Below are positions 9,189 through 20,065 of a DNA stretch of 64,000 nucleotides, in pieces (position 1 is the first letter of the stretch; every line of letters begins with the position of its first letter). The notes under the pieces are model-generated. The model made no database searches. It saw only the letters and a list, made by a program, of their open reading frames with translations, and had not been told where the DNA came from. The translations under genes were made by a program, and so were the position numbers. Origin of the DNA: Enterobacter soli ATCC BAA-2102 (GTDB lineage: Bacteria; Pseudomonadota; Gammaproteobacteria; Enterobacterales; Enterobacteriaceae); contig NZ_LXES01000025.1 of the NCBI RefSeq assembly GCF_001654845.1, forward strand, positions 62,001 through 126,000, read 5' to 3'.

Positions 9189-9350
9189 ATGTTTCGATGG
9201 GGCATTATATTTCTGGTTATCGCGTTAATTGCCGCCGCGCTGGGCTTTGGTGGTCTGGCGGGTACAGCGGCAGGTGCAGCGAAAATTGTCTTCGTTGTCG
9301 GTATTATTCTGTTCCTGGTCAGCCTGTTTACCGGACGACGCCGTCCGTAG
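9189..9350 (+). CDS. ytjA: Small membrane protein YtjA (DUF1328)
   Basis: 53-residue hydrophobic protein with two predicted membrane spans separated by a glycine/alanine-rich turn ([11 protein letters not shown]) and a basic end GRRRP. Its sequence is essentially that of E. coli YtjA. The start is supported by AAAGGAGAG 8 bases upstream; longer in-frame starts have no such site. Function unknown; it follows osmY by 120 bases and may share its stress induction. A terminator follows. Confidence 0.88.
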
Positions 9351-9375
9351 CGACACACACTCTGACAGCAACATT

Positions 9376-9402
9376 AAAGCCAGTCTTCCGACTGGCTTTT
9401 TC
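9376..9402 (+). terminator. Terminator after ytjA
   Basis: AAAGCCAGT / ACTGGCTTT with loop CTTCCG and a following T-run, about 25 bases beyond the ytjA stop. Confidence 0.9.
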
Positions 9403-9470
9403 TGGTTTGAGCCTGGCGTAAGGTGTAGGTTACTGTGTATTCACAAAACAAATAACACAGGAAAGCAGAG

Positions 9471-10529
9471 GTGGGGCAACGAATTCCCGTTACGCTCGGC
9501 AATATTACGCCGCTGGCGCTTAAGCCGTTTCATCCCGGCCAGCTTGCACTGGTGTGCGAGGGCGGTGGGCAGCGCGGCATCTTCACGTCCGGCGTGCTGG
9601 ACGAGTTTATGCGTGCGCAATTCAACCCATTCGACCTTTTTTTAGGCACCTCAGCGGGGGCGCAAAACCTCTCTGCCTATGTCTGTAACCAGCCGGGCTA
9701 TGCCCGCAAAGTGATCATGCGTTACACCACCTCGCGGGATTTCTTTAATCCTGTGCGCTTTGTTCGCGGCGGGAATCTTATCGATCTCGACTGGTTGTTA
9801 GATTCCACCTCCAGCCAGATGCCGCTGGCGATGGACACGGCGTCGCGGCTGTTCGACACCGGTAAAGAGTTTTGGATGTGTGCCAGTCGGGGCGACGACT
9901 ACACGCCGGGGTATTTTTCACCGCAAAAAGAGAACTGGCTCGATATTATTCGTGCCTCCAGCGCCATTCCGGGGTTCTATCGCACTGGCGCAATGCTTGA
10001 TGGTGTGAGCTATCTTGACGGCGGTATCAGCGATGCGGTACCGGTGCAGGAAGCCGCGCGCAGAGGCGCTAAAACCATTGTGGTGATCCGCACGGTGCCT
10101 TCACAAATGTACTACACCCCGCAGTGGTTCAAGCGCATGGAGCGCTGGCTGGGGGAGAGCAGCCTGCAACCGCTGGTGAATATCGCCCAGCGACATGAAG
10201 CGAGCTACGGCGCAATGCAACGCTTTATCGAAAAACCGCCGGGTAAGCTGCGGATCTTTGAGATCTATCCGCCGAAACCGCTGCTGAGTATGGCGCTGGG
10301 CAGCCGTTTACCTGCGCTGCGTGATGACTACAAAACAGGGCGGCTCTGCGGGCGCTACTTCCTGGCAACGGTAGGTAAACTGCTGGCCGAGCACCCGCCT
10401 TTCCACCGGCATAAACGGATCATCGCTCCGCCTGCCATTGTGGCAAACGACGCGCTGGCTATGCCGCGAGTGGACATTCCACAGGTACAGGCGAATGACA
10501 CAACATTTGATAACGAGGATCTGGCGTGA
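9471..10529 (+). CDS. yjjU: Patatin-like phospholipase YjjU
   Basis: 352-residue bacterial patatin. The oxyanion loop GGGQRG is at 31-36, nucleophile elbow GTSAG at 59-63 (Ser61), and the second member of the catalytic dyad is Asp183 in DGG. Expected activity is hydrolysis of acyl chains from phospholipids or other lipids; the natural substrate is not established. The start is GTG with AGCAGAGG upstream, giving the same N-terminus as the E. coli protein. Its stop overlaps the yjjV start (GTGA), so the pair is translationally coupled. Confidence 0.92.
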   Translation: MGQRIPVTLGNITPLALKPFHPGQLALVCEGGGQRGIFTSGVLDEFMRAQFNPFDLFLGTSAGAQNLSAYVCNQPGYARKVIMRYTTSRDFFNPVRFVRGGNLIDLDWLLDSTSSQMPLAMDTASRLFDTGKEFWMCASRGDDYTPGYFSPQKENWLDIIRASSAIPGFYRTGAMLDGVSYLDGGISDAVPVQEAARRGAKTIVVIRTVPSQMYYTPQWFKRMERWLGESSLQPLVNIAQRHEASYGAMQRFIEKPPGKLRIFEIYPPKPLLSMALGSRLPALRDDYKTGRLCGRYFLATVGKLLAEHPPFHRHKRIIAPPAIVANDALAMPRVDIPQVQANDTTFDNEDLA

Positions 10530-11308
10530 CGCACCGCTTTGTCGATACCCATTGCCACTTTGATTTTCCGCCCTTTACCGGTAATGAAGAACAGAGCATC
10601 GATCGCGCCGCACAGGCAGGCGTTCAGGCGATCATCGTGCCGGCTATCGAAGCGGCTTACTTCGACCGTGTACAGGATCTCGCCCGGCGGTATGATGCGC
10701 TGTACGCCGCGATAGGCCTGCATCCGATAGTGATTGAGCACCATCAGGACGAGCACATCGACAGGCTGGATGAGATATTACGCACGCCGGAAAAGAAACG
10801 GGTGGCTATTGGAGAGATCGGCCTGGATCTCTATCGCGAAGATCCACATTTTGAACGCCAGCAGACGATCCTCGACGCTCAGCTCCGGCTGGCAAAGCAG
10901 CACGATCTGCCGGTGATCCTCCACTCGCGCCGTACCCACGACAAACTGGCTCTGCACCTGAAACGCATGAATTTACCCCGTACCGGCGTGGTGCATGGGT
11001 TTTCCGGCAGTTTGCAGCAGGCAGAACGCTTTATCGGGCTGGGCTATCGCATTGGTGTTGGTGGGACGATTACCTACCCGCGAGCCAGCAAGACCCGGGA
11101 GGTGATGGCACAGCTACCGCTGACGGCGTTATTGCTGGAAACCGACGCTCCCGACATGCCGCTGAACGGTTTTCAGGGGCAACCTAATCGCCCGGAACAG
11201 GCGGCGCGTGTGTTCGACACGCTATGTGAACTGCGCAGCGAGCCTGCGGATGTGATTGCGGATGCCTTGCTCAACAACACCCGCTCGCTGTTTGGCATTG
11301 AGCTATAG
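10526..11308 (+). CDS. yjjV: TatD-family metal-dependent hydrolase YjjV
   Basis: 260-residue TIM-barrel hydrolase. The N-terminal DTHCHFD supplies the first metal histidines (His9, His11); a Glu in GEIGLD, His in ILHSR and GVVHGFSG, and Asp in LLETDAP complete the TatD metal site. Family members act as DNases or deacylases; the role of YjjV is not settled. GTG start overlapping the end of yjjU. It converges on yjjW with a 6-base overlap, and no terminator is visible between them. Confidence 0.93.
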   Translation: MTHRFVDTHCHFDFPPFTGNEEQSIDRAAQAGVQAIIVPAIEAAYFDRVQDLARRYDALYAAIGLHPIVIEHHQDEHIDRLDEILRTPEKKRVAIGEIGLDLYREDPHFERQQTILDAQLRLAKQHDLPVILHSRRTHDKLALHLKRMNLPRTGVVHGFSGSLQQAERFIGLGYRIGVGGTITYPRASKTREVMAQLPLTALLLETDAPDMPLNGFQGQPNRPEQAARVFDTLCELRSEPADVIADALLNNTRSLFGIEL

Positions 11309-12163
11309 ATAGAGCGCCGGGCGGATCACAGTGATCTGCTCATTTTCCAGCGCCAACGCCAGTGGCTCAATATCGGCGGGCGTTGCGCTACGCCAGCTTG
11401 CCGCCTCACCGTAAACCCCCTGGGCATGAAACGCGTTGATCCTCACCGGGACATTGCCCAGCGAGCGAATAAACACGATCAGCGCCTTCACATGTTCCAG
11501 ATAATCGCACTGGTCAGGGATAACCAGTAACCGCAGTTCGGTCAGCCGGTTATGCTGCGCAAGCAAGCGGATGCTGTGCTTAATTTGCGGGTTTTCACGC
11601 CCGGTCAGGTAGCGGTGATGTTCGTTCCCCCAGGCTTTGAGATCCAGCATGGCACCATCGAAAACCGGCAATAACTTCTGCCAGCCGGTTTCCCCGAGCA
11701 GGCCGTTACTGTCAACCAGACGGGTCAGATGATGAAGGGCTGGCTCTGCTTTCATCGCCGTGAACAGTGCCACCAGAAACGGTAATTGCGTTGTGGCCTC
11801 ACCGCCGCTCACGGTGATGCCATCAATAAACGGTGCGACTTTGCGAATGTGTGCGAGGATATCGTCCACGCTGAAGCGTTGCGCCATCGGTGTGGCCTGC
11901 TGCTGGCAAAGATGCAGGCAGGTATCACACTGTTTACAGTCGCTTTCCTGCCACCAGACTCGCCCGGCCTGAATATTCAGCGCATCGTGCGGACAATGGG
12001 GAACGCAATCGCCGCAGTCGTTGCAGCGGCCGATGGTCCACGGGTTATGGCAGGTTTTACAACGCAGGTTACAGCCCTGAAGGAACAGCGCCAGGCGGCT
12101 GCCTGGCCCGTCCACGCAGGAGAAGGGGATAATCTGACTAACTAAAGCGCATCTGTTGTTCAT
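11303..12163 (-). CDS. yjjW: Radical SAM glycyl-radical-enzyme activase YjjW
   Basis: 286-residue enzyme of the PFL-activase family. The radical SAM cluster motif CNLRCKTC is at 31-38. Two extra ferredoxin-type [4Fe-4S] motifs follow at C47-C50-C53-C57 and C76-C79-C82-C86, as in activases of the larger glycyl radical enzymes. It should use S-adenosylmethionine to abstract hydrogen from the radical glycine of YjjI, encoded immediately upstream with a 26-base overlap. The matching pair and overlapping reading frames argue for one functional unit, active without oxygen. Confidence 0.93.
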   Translation of the reverse strand: MNNRCALVSQIIPFSCVDGPGSRLALFLQGCNLRCKTCHNPWTIGRCNDCGDCVPHCPHDALNIQAGRVWWQESDCKQCDTCLHLCQQQATPMAQRFSVDDILAHIRKVAPFIDGITVSGGEATTQLPFLVALFTAMKAEPALHHLTRLVDSNGLLGETGWQKLLPVFDGAMLDLKAWGNEHHRYLTGRENPQIKHSIRLLAQHNRLTELRLLVIPDQCDYLEHVKALIVFIRSLGNVPVRINAFHAQGVYGEAASWRSATPADIEPLALALENEQITVIRPALYL

Positions 12164-13685
12164 GGCTTACCACCCGTGGCTGGCGATCCAGGATACGCGT
12201 ATTGCGTGCGGCTTCTTCTCCAAGCCACGTGGTTTGGGTGCGCGACCCTTCCTCGCGGTATTTTTGCAGGTCCGATAATCGCACCATGTATCCGGTCACG
12301 CGGACCAGATCGTTGCCCGCCACGTTGGCCGTAAATTCGCGCATTCCGGCGTTAAAGGCTCCCAGACACAGTTGCACTACTGCCTGCGGGTTACGTTTTA
12401 CCGTCTCTTCCAGGGTCAGAATATCGCTGATACCGGAAGGATAATGCTGGTGATGTGGCGCAACCGCCAGCAGATGGCTAATTGGGTCGGGTTCATCACC
12501 GTACGGCAGACGCGCGCCTGGCGTTGTCCCGATGTCTGAACTTATCCCGGACTGCGCGTGCAGCAGGGCATGGTGATTCCAGCCATGCTTCACCGGCGTA
12601 TTTTCGACAAAGGCGGCGAGCTGTGCGCTGATGCGATAACCCAGCGCGTTGGCCTGTTCATCTTTACCGTAACGCCCGTCGATCCCGGCTTTTTCACACA
12701 GCGTATTTACCGCCTCAGCAAGACCATACATGCCAAACATCGGTACAAAACGATCGGCATCTATCAGCCCCTCTTTCACCAGGAAGCTATTCTCAAAGAA
12801 GCCCGATTGTTCATACAGGAAGTCGCAGCGCGCGTTGATGATGGTGATTTGCTGCTGGCAGTAGTGTGGAAGTGTGAGGGTGAAGAAATCATCAGGCGAA
12901 TCGCTCTGTTCAGCAATGGCTTTCAGGTTGAGGCGTACCAGCGTGCTACCGCCACCTGCCAGCGGCAGAGAGTTGTAACAACTGACCACCCCATAACGAC
13001 CTTTTGTGAAAATTTTATCATTCATCGGGCCGTTAGAAATATGAGGTTTACTGCACTCACAAATATTTTTCGCCACCTCAAGCAGCAGGTCATCTGGTGT
13101 AATTTCAGGATCATAAATAAAGGTTAAATTCGGCGCAACCTGCTTCAGTTCAGCATCTGCGCGCAAAATTGCCCGTGTGACAGGTGTATCCATCGGGCCG
13201 ATATTGGCGTGCATAAAGGCATCCGGTAGTGTTCTGTCGAGATAGCGCCAGAAACGTTTTATTCTGCTATCGATTTCTTCTTGTGTTAGAATTCTAACAT
13301 ACGGTTGCAATAGCGCATCAAGTTGGCCCAGATACACGGGCATTGATGTGACGGATGGAACATGGTGGTAAAGGATGGTTAACAGTGAGAGGGCATCATC
13401 AAGATCTTTCGCCCCTTCCAGCTCCAGCCATTCTGAACCGTTTGCCAGAAATTTTGCGTAATCCGGCAGAACATACCGGGGTTTGTAAGGCGCGTGGCCT
13501 TCGAACATGTCGCAGATAAAACCCGCGTCCAGCGCCGCTCTGGCGGCCTGCGGCAACGCAGGATAGGGAAGGGTGTTTTCCGCCTCCAGCGCCAGAAAAT
13601 GACGTTTTTGCTCAGGTGTGAGTACCGGGCTTGTCACAATGTGCTGGCAACGTTGTTGCAGGGCGTCAGGGCTGGAGTGGGACAT
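12138..13685 (-). CDS. yjjI: Glycyl radical enzyme YjjI, substrate unknown
   Basis: 515 residues using the ATG at 13685, which has GGAAGTG upstream and agrees with the E. coli N-terminus; an in-frame upstream start would add 17 residues. The glycyl radical site is in [11 protein letters not shown] (Gly465), and the thiyl-radical cysteine is probably Cys236 in GVVSCYNSL. It is shorter than pyruvate formate-lyase (about 760) and belongs to the DUF3029 branch, whose reaction is not known. Its own activase follows. It is divergent from the deo operon, and a perfect DeoR operator lies within its coding sequence. Confidence 0.92.
   Translation of the reverse strand: MSHSSPDALQQRCQHIVTSPVLTPEQKRHFLALEAENTLPYPALPQAARAALDAGFICDMFEGHAPYKPRYVLPDYAKFLANGSEWLELEGAKDLDDALSLLTILYHHVPSVTSMPVYLGQLDALLQPYVRILTQEEIDSRIKRFWRYLDRTLPDAFMHANIGPMDTPVTRAILRADAELKQVAPNLTFIYDPEITPDDLLLEVAKNICECSKPHISNGPMNDKIFTKGRYGVVSCYNSLPLAGGGSTLVRLNLKAIAEQSDSPDDFFTLTLPHYCQQQITIINARCDFLYEQSGFFENSFLVKEGLIDADRFVPMFGMYGLAEAVNTLCEKAGIDGRYGKDEQANALGYRISAQLAAFVENTPVKHGWNHHALLHAQSGISSDIGTTPGARLPYGDEPDPISHLLAVAPHHQHYPSGISDILTLEETVKRNPQAVVQLCLGAFNAGMREFTANVAGNDLVRVTGYMVRLSDLQKYREEGSRTQTTWLGEEAARNTRILDRQPRVVSHEQQMRFS
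13284..13299. promoter_or_regulatory. Perfect DeoR operator inside yjjI
   Basis: TGTTAGAATTCTAACA is a perfect 16-bp palindrome identical to the DeoR consensus. It lies about 600 bases upstream of the operator at deoP2, the spacing known for the two deo operators (O1 and O2) joined by DNA looping in E. coli. It falls inside the yjjI reading frame. Confidence 0.92.
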
Positions 13686-13800
13686 ATTCACTTCCTTTAT
13701 TGTTCTGCGATTGATGAGCGAATTGTAGGAAGTCACCCCACGGAGGCTTTTGATCCGACAGGGGTAATCGCTGCTTTAGTCAGCAGTTTGAGTAAAAAAG

Positions 13801-13902
13801 TTTGAAGTTGATCTCGTTACAGCAATGCAAATTTGTACGAAGTTTTCATTAACTGTGATGAATGTCGAAGTGTGAATGCGAGTGGATGTTAGAATACTAA
13901 CA
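13801..13902 (+). promoter_or_regulatory. deoP2 promoter with CRP, CytR and DeoR sites
   Basis: The -10 TAGAAT (13890-13895) is embedded in the DeoR operator TGTTAGAATACTAACA (13887-13902). Two CRP-like sites, TGTGA-N6-TCGAA (13854-13869) and TTTGA-N6-TCTCG (13801-13816), are centred 40.5 and 93.5 bases before a start taken as position 13902. This is the E. coli deoP2 layout in which CytR sits between two CRP dimers. Expected control: induction by nucleosides through CytR and by deoxyribose-5-phosphate through DeoR. Confidence 0.85.
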
Positions 13903-13948
13903 GAACCGCAAGGTGAAATTTTATACGGCGATGCCGTTGGAGAATGTT

Positions 13949-14728
13949 ATGACCGATTTAACTGCAAGCAGCCTGCGTGCGTTGAAACTGATGGACCTGA
14001 CCACCCTGAACGATGACGACACCAATGAGAAAGTCATCGCTCTGTGCCATCAGGCGAAAACGCCTGTCGGTAACACCGCAGCTATCTGTATCTACCCTCG
14101 CTTTATCCCGATTGCACGTAAGACTCTGAACGAGCAGGGCACCCCGGATGTGCGTATTGCAACCGTGACTAACTTCCCGCACGGCAATGACGATATCGAC
14201 ATTGCGCTGGCAGAAACCCGCGCGGCGATTGCTTACGGTGCTGACGAAGTTGACGTGGTGTTCCCGTACCGCGCGCTGATCGCGGGCAACGAACAGGTTG
14301 GTTTTGACCTGGTGAAAGCCTGTAAAGACGCCTGCGCAGCGGCAAACGTGCTGCTTAAAGTGATCATCGAAACCGGTGAGCTGAAAGAAGAATCTCTGAT
14401 CCGCAAGGCCTCTGAAATCTCCATCAAAGCCGGTGCCGATTTCATCAAAACCTCTACCGGTAAAGTGCCGGTTAACGCCACTCCGGAAAGCGCACGCATC
14501 ATGATGGAAGTGATCCGCGATATGGGCGTGTCCAAAACCGTTGGTTTCAAACCAGCAGGCGGCGTACGTACCGCAGAAGACGCGCAGACGTTCCTGGCCA
14601 TTGCTGATGACCTGTTCGGCGCAGACTGGGCGGATTCCCGTCACTACCGCTTCGGCGCATCCAGCCTGCTGGCAAGCCTGCTCAAAGCACTGGGTCACGG
14701 CGACGGTAAGAGCGCAAGCAGCTACTAA
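13949..14728 (+). CDS. deoC: Deoxyribose-phosphate aldolase DeoC
   Basis: 259-residue class I aldolase splitting 2-deoxyribose-5-phosphate into acetaldehyde and glyceraldehyde-3-phosphate. The Schiff-base lysine is Lys167 in DFIKTSTGK; Lys201 in VGFKPAGG and Asp102 complete the proton relay. The ATG at 13949 with GGAGAATG upstream is chosen over an in-frame start 12 codons earlier because it matches the E. coli protein. First gene of deoCABD, behind deoP2. Confidence 0.97.
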   Translation: MTDLTASSLRALKLMDLTTLNDDDTNEKVIALCHQAKTPVGNTAAICIYPRFIPIARKTLNEQGTPDVRIATVTNFPHGNDDIDIALAETRAAIAYGADEVDVVFPYRALIAGNEQVGFDLVKACKDACAAANVLLKVIIETGELKEESLIRKASEISIKAGADFIKTSTGKVPVNATPESARIMMEVIRDMGVSKTVGFKPAGGVRTAEDAQTFLAIADDLFGADWADSRHYRFGASSLLASLLKALGHGDGKSASSY

Positions 14729-14737
14729 TATTTGAAT

Positions 14738-14764
14738 GGCCGGGAGCGCATAGCGATCCCGGCC
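14738..14764 (+). other. Intercistronic hairpin deoC-deoA
   Basis: GGCCGGGA / TCCCGGCC with an 11-base loop between the deoC stop and the deoA ribosome-binding site. There is no T-run, so it is more likely an mRNA stability or processing element than a terminator. Confidence 0.6.
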
Positions 14765-14781
14765 AACTTCGGGAGGTTACC

Positions 14782-16104
14782 GTGTTTCTCGCACAAGAAA
14801 TTATTCGTAAAAAACGTGATGGTCATGCATTAAGCGACGAAGAGATCCGCTTTTTTATCAACGGCATTCGCGATAATACCGTCTCTGAAGGGCAAATTGC
14901 TGCTCTGGCGATGACCATCTTCTTCCATGATATGTCGATGCCTGAGCGTGTCTCGTTGACCATGGCGATGCGAGATTCTGGGACCGTTCTGGACTGGAAA
15001 AGCCTCAACCTTAACGGCCCGATTGTTGATAAACACTCTACCGGCGGTGTGGGTGACGTTACCTCACTGATGCTTGGCCCAATGGTTGCGGCCTGTGGCG
15101 GTTATATTCCGATGATCTCCGGGCGCGGCCTGGGTCACACCGGCGGCACGCTGGACAAACTGGAAGCCATTCCGGGCTTCGACATCTTCCCGGATGACAA
15201 TCGCTTCCGCGAAATTATTAAAGACGTTGGTGTGGCAATTATCGGCCAGACCAGCTCTCTTGCACCGGCAGACAAGCGTTTCTACGCCACCCGCGATATT
15301 ACCGCGACCGTTGACTCCATCCCGCTGATCACCGCCTCAATCCTCGCCAAAAAACTGGCGGAAGGCCTGGATGCGCTGGTGATGGACGTGAAAGTGGGCA
15401 GCGGTGCGTTTATGCCAACCTATGAACTTTCTGCCCAGCTTGCCGAAGCGATCGTTGGTGTCTCCAACGGTGCTGGCGTGCGCACCACTGCGCTGCTGAC
15501 GGACATGAATCAGGTGCTGGCATCCAGCGCAGGTAACGCTGTTGAAGTGCGTGAAGCCGTGCAGTTCCTGACGGGTGAATACCGTAACCCACGTCTGTTC
15601 GACGTCACCATGGCACTGTGCGTTGAGATGCTTATCTCCGGCAAGCTTGCCAAAGATGACGCCGAGGCGCGGGCGAAATTGCACGCCGTGCTGGATAACG
15701 GCAAAGCGGCGGAGATCTTCGGTCGCATGGTAGCCGCGCAGAAAGGCCCAACCGATTTCGTGGAAAACTACGCGAAATACCTGCCAACCGCGACGCTCAG
15801 CAAGGCGGTTTATGCCGATACGGAAGGCTTTATTTCTACAATGGACACTCGTGCGCTTGGTATGGCTGTGGTGTCGATGGGCGGCGGTCGCCGTCAGGCT
15901 TCGGACACGATTGATTACAGTGTTGGCTTTACCGACATGGTTCGCCTGGGCGACAGCGTTGACGGCCAACGTCCGCTGGCGGTTATCCACGCGAAAGATG
16001 AAAACAGCTGGCAGGAAGCGGCGAAGGCGGTGAAAGCGGCCATTACGCTTGACGATAAAGCACCAGAAAGCTCACCTTCGGTCTATCGTCGCATCACTGA
16101 ATAA
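14782..16104 (+). CDS. deoA: Thymidine phosphorylase DeoA
   Basis: 440 residues, as in E. coli. Converts thymidine or deoxyuridine and phosphate to the base and 2-deoxyribose-1-phosphate. The family signature with [15 protein letters not shown] lies at about 115-130, the phosphate-binding KHSTGGVGD at 84-92. The start codon is GTG, with a strong GGGAGG seven bases before it. Second gene of the operon; its product is isomerised by DeoB, encoded next. Confidence 0.97.
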   Translation: MFLAQEIIRKKRDGHALSDEEIRFFINGIRDNTVSEGQIAALAMTIFFHDMSMPERVSLTMAMRDSGTVLDWKSLNLNGPIVDKHSTGGVGDVTSLMLGPMVAACGGYIPMISGRGLGHTGGTLDKLEAIPGFDIFPDDNRFREIIKDVGVAIIGQTSSLAPADKRFYATRDITATVDSIPLITASILAKKLAEGLDALVMDVKVGSGAFMPTYELSAQLAEAIVGVSNGAGVRTTALLTDMNQVLASSAGNAVEVREAVQFLTGEYRNPRLFDVTMALCVEMLISGKLAKDDAEARAKLHAVLDNGKAAEIFGRMVAAQKGPTDFVENYAKYLPTATLSKAVYADTEGFISTMDTRALGMAVVSMGGGRRQASDTIDYSVGFTDMVRLGDSVDGQRPLAVIHAKDENSWQEAAKAVKAAITLDDKAPESSPSVYRRITE

Positions 16105-16142
16105 CTGTATACTGATCTGATCGCTATTTTTTGAAGCACTAA

Positions 16143-17381
<1,239 letters not shown>

Positions 17382-17404
17382 ATGACATTGGGTGCGGTCT
17401 GATG

Positions 17405-17437
17405 CCCTCACCCCAACCCTCTCCCACAGGGAGAGGG
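17405..17437. repeat. CCCTCTCCC palindromic repeat, copy B, inside the deo operon
   Basis: CCCTCACCCCAA followed by CCCTCTCCC-ACA-GGGAGAGGG. It occupies most of the gap between the deoB stop and the deoD ribosome-binding site. Confidence 0.85.
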
Positions 17438-17463
17438 AGAAATTAAATGAAAAGGAACTGAAG

Positions 17464-18186
17464 ATGGCAACTCCACACATTAACGCAGAAATGGGCGATT
17501 TCGCTGACGTTGTTCTGATGCCAGGCGACCCGCTGCGTGCGAAGCACATTGCTGAAACCTTCCTGGAAGACGTGCGTGAAGTGAACAACGTGCGTGGCAT
17601 GTTGGGCTTCACCGGGACTTACAAAGGCCGCAAGATCTCTGTCATGGGTCACGGTATGGGTATCCCATCCTGCTCCATCTACACCAAAGAGCTGATCACC
17701 GATTTCGGCGTAAAGAAAATCATCCGTGTAGGCTCCTGCGGCGCGGTTCGTATGGACGTTAAGCTGCGTGATATCGTTATCGGTATGGGTGCATGTACCG
17801 ATTCCAAAGTTAACCGTATGCGTTTCAAAGATCATGACTTCGCAGCAATCGCTGACTTCGGTATGGTCCGTGACGCGGTTGACGCGGCAAAAGCGCTGGG
17901 CGTTGATGCTCGTGTAGGTAACATCTTCTCTGCCGATCTGTTCTATGCACCAGACGGCGGCGAAATGTTCGACGTGATGGAAAAATACGGCATCCTGGGC
18001 GTGGAAATGGAAGCGGCAGGCATCTACGGCGTAGCGGCTGAGTTTGGTGCGAAAGCGCTGACCATCTGCACCGTGTCTGACCACATCCGTACGCACGAGC
18101 AGACCACGGCTGCTGAGCGTCAGACCACATTCAACGACATGATCAAAATCGCGCTGGAATCCGTTCTGCTGGGCGATAAAGAGTAA
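17464..18186 (+). CDS. deoD: Purine-nucleoside phosphorylase DeoD
   Basis: 240-residue trimeric-type (hexameric) phosphorylase for purine ribo- and deoxyribonucleosides. The family signature [14 protein letters not shown] is at about 64-77, catalytic Asp in [11 protein letters not shown]. The start ATGGCAACTCC with AAAGGAACTGAAG upstream gives the E. coli N-terminus; the longer in-frame start would translate the repeat at 17405 and is rejected. Compared with my recollection of E. coli DeoD it has one extra glycine in the PDGGEMF loop. Last gene of the deo operon, followed by another repeat copy. Confidence 0.97.
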   Translation: MATPHINAEMGDFADVVLMPGDPLRAKHIAETFLEDVREVNNVRGMLGFTGTYKGRKISVMGHGMGIPSCSIYTKELITDFGVKKIIRVGSCGAVRMDVKLRDIVIGMGACTDSKVNRMRFKDHDFAAIADFGMVRDAVDAAKALGVDARVGNIFSADLFYAPDGGEMFDVMEKYGILGVEMEAAGIYGVAAEFGAKALTICTVSDHIRTHEQTTAAERQTTFNDMIKIALESVLLGDKE

Positions 18187-18193
18187 TTCTGTC

Positions 18194-18235
18194 TCTTCCC
18201 TCCCTCTCCCTGTGGGAGAGGGCCGGGGTGAGGGC
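18194..18235. repeat. CCCTCTCCC palindromic repeat, copy C
   Basis: CCCTCTCCC (18202-18210) and GGGAGAGGG (18214-18222) with a TGT loop, followed by CCGGGGTGAGGG. It lies between the convergent deoD and lplA genes, the only candidate 3' structure for both; no T-run is present. Confidence 0.85.
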
Positions 18236-18247
18236 ACCAGGCCGCAC

Positions 18248-19264
18248 CTAGCGCACCGCCCGCGCAATCCACGCCGACAATTCACGTAGCTCTTTTTCCT
18301 GTTCCGGGAAATCTGCCAGCAACGCATCACACTCCTGTTGAAGCACGTCCGGGTGATAAAGACAGCCCTGCAAACGTGCCGCCAGCGCTTCTAACGGGGC
18401 CGGGTTCAGGCTGTCGGTAAAGACCTGCGTCCGGGTGATATGGCCTTTCTCAACGTCAAAATGCAGCTCCACGCCGCCCCAGGTAAAGCGCTCATCCAGC
18501 AAGTGTGAAAACGCCGGGGCCTGACCGAAGTTCCACTCCCAGCTGCTCTGGCGGGCAAAGGTTTCAGCGAAGTTTGGCAGATCGGGCGTTTTGTCGGGTG
18601 AAATCACCTCTGCTTCGACGCGTTCACCATAATAGGTAAAGAACGCCTCGCGTATAGCATCGCAAATCTGTTCGTGCGTGACGCCAGGCAGCAGCTCAAC
18701 CAGATTCGCCACGCGACCGCGCACGGAAGTGATGCCTTTCGCCTGTAGCTTTTTCTTGTCCGGGTTGAGGTAGTTGGCCAGACGGCTGAGATCGGCGTTG
18801 AGCAACAGCGTGCCGTGATGGAAACCGCGGTCTTTGGTTTCGCGATACGCCGAGCCGGAAACCTTGCGATCGCCTTCCTCAGTACTGACCACCAGATCGT
18901 TACGCCCGGACGCTTCAGCCTGAACGCCAAGCGCATTCAGCGCGTTGAGCACAATGGCTGTGGAGATGGTTTTGTCGTACTCCGGTTTACCCGCCATAAA
19001 GGTAAAGCAGGTATTACCCAGGTCATGAAACACCGCGCCGCCCCCGCTGCTACGACGTGCCAGTCGGACATTATCCTCTTCCATACGCCGCGTGTTGCAC
19101 TCTTTCCATGGGTTTTGCGCCCGGCCAATGACCACGGTATCGGCGTTACGCCACAGGAAAAGCACGCGTTGGGTGGCGGGCATCTGGCGGAAGATGCACT
19201 CTTCTACTGCCAGATTGAACCAGGGATCGTAAGAGTCAGAGATAAGCAGGCGTAACGTCGTCAT
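18248..19264 (-). CDS. lplA: Lipoate-protein ligase A
   Basis: 338 residues from the ATG at 19264, which matches the E. coli start and has AAAGGAAC before it. Activates free lipoate with ATP to lipoyl-AMP and transfers it to the lysine of lipoyl domains in pyruvate and 2-oxoglutarate dehydrogenases and the glycine cleavage H protein. The [12 protein letters not shown] loop (about 70-81) and the adenylate-binding lysine in [11 protein letters not shown] (Lys133) are conserved; the C-terminal accessory domain is complete. Convergent with deoD; ytjB lies just upstream on the same strand. Confidence 0.97.
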   Translation of the reverse strand: MTTLRLLISDSYDPWFNLAVEECIFRQMPATQRVLFLWRNADTVVIGRAQNPWKECNTRRMEEDNVRLARRSSGGGAVFHDLGNTCFTFMAGKPEYDKTISTAIVLNALNALGVQAEASGRNDLVVSTEEGDRKVSGSAYRETKDRGFHHGTLLLNADLSRLANYLNPDKKKLQAKGITSVRGRVANLVELLPGVTHEQICDAIREAFFTYYGERVEAEVISPDKTPDLPNFAETFARQSSWEWNFGQAPAFSHLLDERFTWGGVELHFDVEKGHITRTQVFTDSLNPAPLEALAARLQGCLYHPDVLQQECDALLADFPEQEKELRELSAWIARAVR

Positions 19265-19303
19265 GGCAAAGTTCCTTTTCCGAATCATTCGCCTACTTTA
19301 TCA

Positions 19304-19948
19304 CTAATCTTTCTTCTCGCTCTCTTCCTCTTCGGGAATCGACTTGCTGGCGGTCAGCAGGAAGGGCGATTGCTGCCAGCGCGTGCGTTTTCCCTGCAAC
19401 AGGGTTCGCGCCAGTACCACGCCAATGGCCAGCGAAAGCAGCAACATCAGGCGCAGAATATTGGTGGTGTTATCCACCTGTTTGGCTTCGGTAGGCAGCG
19501 TGTGGGTGTCGAGCGTCAGGCGCAAATACCCCAGTGGGCCATTTTTCCCCTGAATAGGTTCGACGATTTGCTGGTTGAAGTAGCCCCCGGCTTTTTTACC
19601 GTCCAGCGCCAGCCTGTCGCGCACGTCGACGTGCTCGCCTGCGCGGGCGATCAGGTCGCCCTGTTCGTCATAGACACCGGCGTCCAGAATACGGCTGTTC
19701 TCCGTCAGCAGGCGTAATACCTGGCCTATCCGCTTGTCGTCCGGCGTTTCAGTACGCATAGACGGCGCAACGTTAAGGGTCACCTGACGCGCCAGCGTGC
19801 GGGCCAGTTCTTCAAGTTGCGGATTGCGTTGCCGTTGATGATTCTGGCTAAACCATGATGCCCCTTGCATCAGCGCCACCAGGAGCGCCAGACAGATAAG
19901 GACAATCACGGCACGATGAAGCCGGAATTTCAGTTTTGCGCGAGCCAT
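19304..19948 (-). CDS. ytjB: Membrane protein YtjB (Smp)
   Basis: 214-residue inner-membrane protein of unknown function. One membrane span at about residues 13-31 and another at about 163-181 enclose a periplasmic region (about 32-160) rich in charged residues. The end is acidic (EEEESEKKD). The bitopic layout resembles a sensor extracytoplasmic domain without an output domain, but no function is established. Divergent from serB with about 117 bases between them; 39 bases before lplA. Confidence 0.85.
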   Translation of the reverse strand: MARAKLKFRLHRAVIVLICLALLVALMQGASWFSQNHQRQRNPQLEELARTLARQVTLNVAPSMRTETPDDKRIGQVLRLLTENSRILDAGVYDEQGDLIARAGEHVDVRDRLALDGKKAGGYFNQQIVEPIQGKNGPLGYLRLTLDTHTLPTEAKQVDNTTNILRLMLLLSLAIGVVLARTLLQGKRTRWQQSPFLLTASKSIPEEEESEKKD

Positions 19949-20065
19949 ATTCCACCTGCTGAAAATTTACGGCTTAATGTTGCCAGAAGTGATGGTTACA
20001 GGGTAGCCTCATGCGTTATTTTCCCTCTGGAACCTTCCGGCGCGAACGAAATTACAGGAGCTTCA

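Noticed and set aside
17392..17463. Longer DeoD N-terminus beginning [16 protein letters not shown]
   Set aside because: This is the translated palindromic repeat, not protein sequence; a good ribosome-binding site precedes the ATG at 17464, which gives the conserved N-terminus.
19865..20065. 67-residue N-terminal extension of SerB
   Set aside because: It overlaps the divergent ytjB start and has no similarity to phosphoserine phosphatases; the ATG at 20066 has a strong AGGAG.
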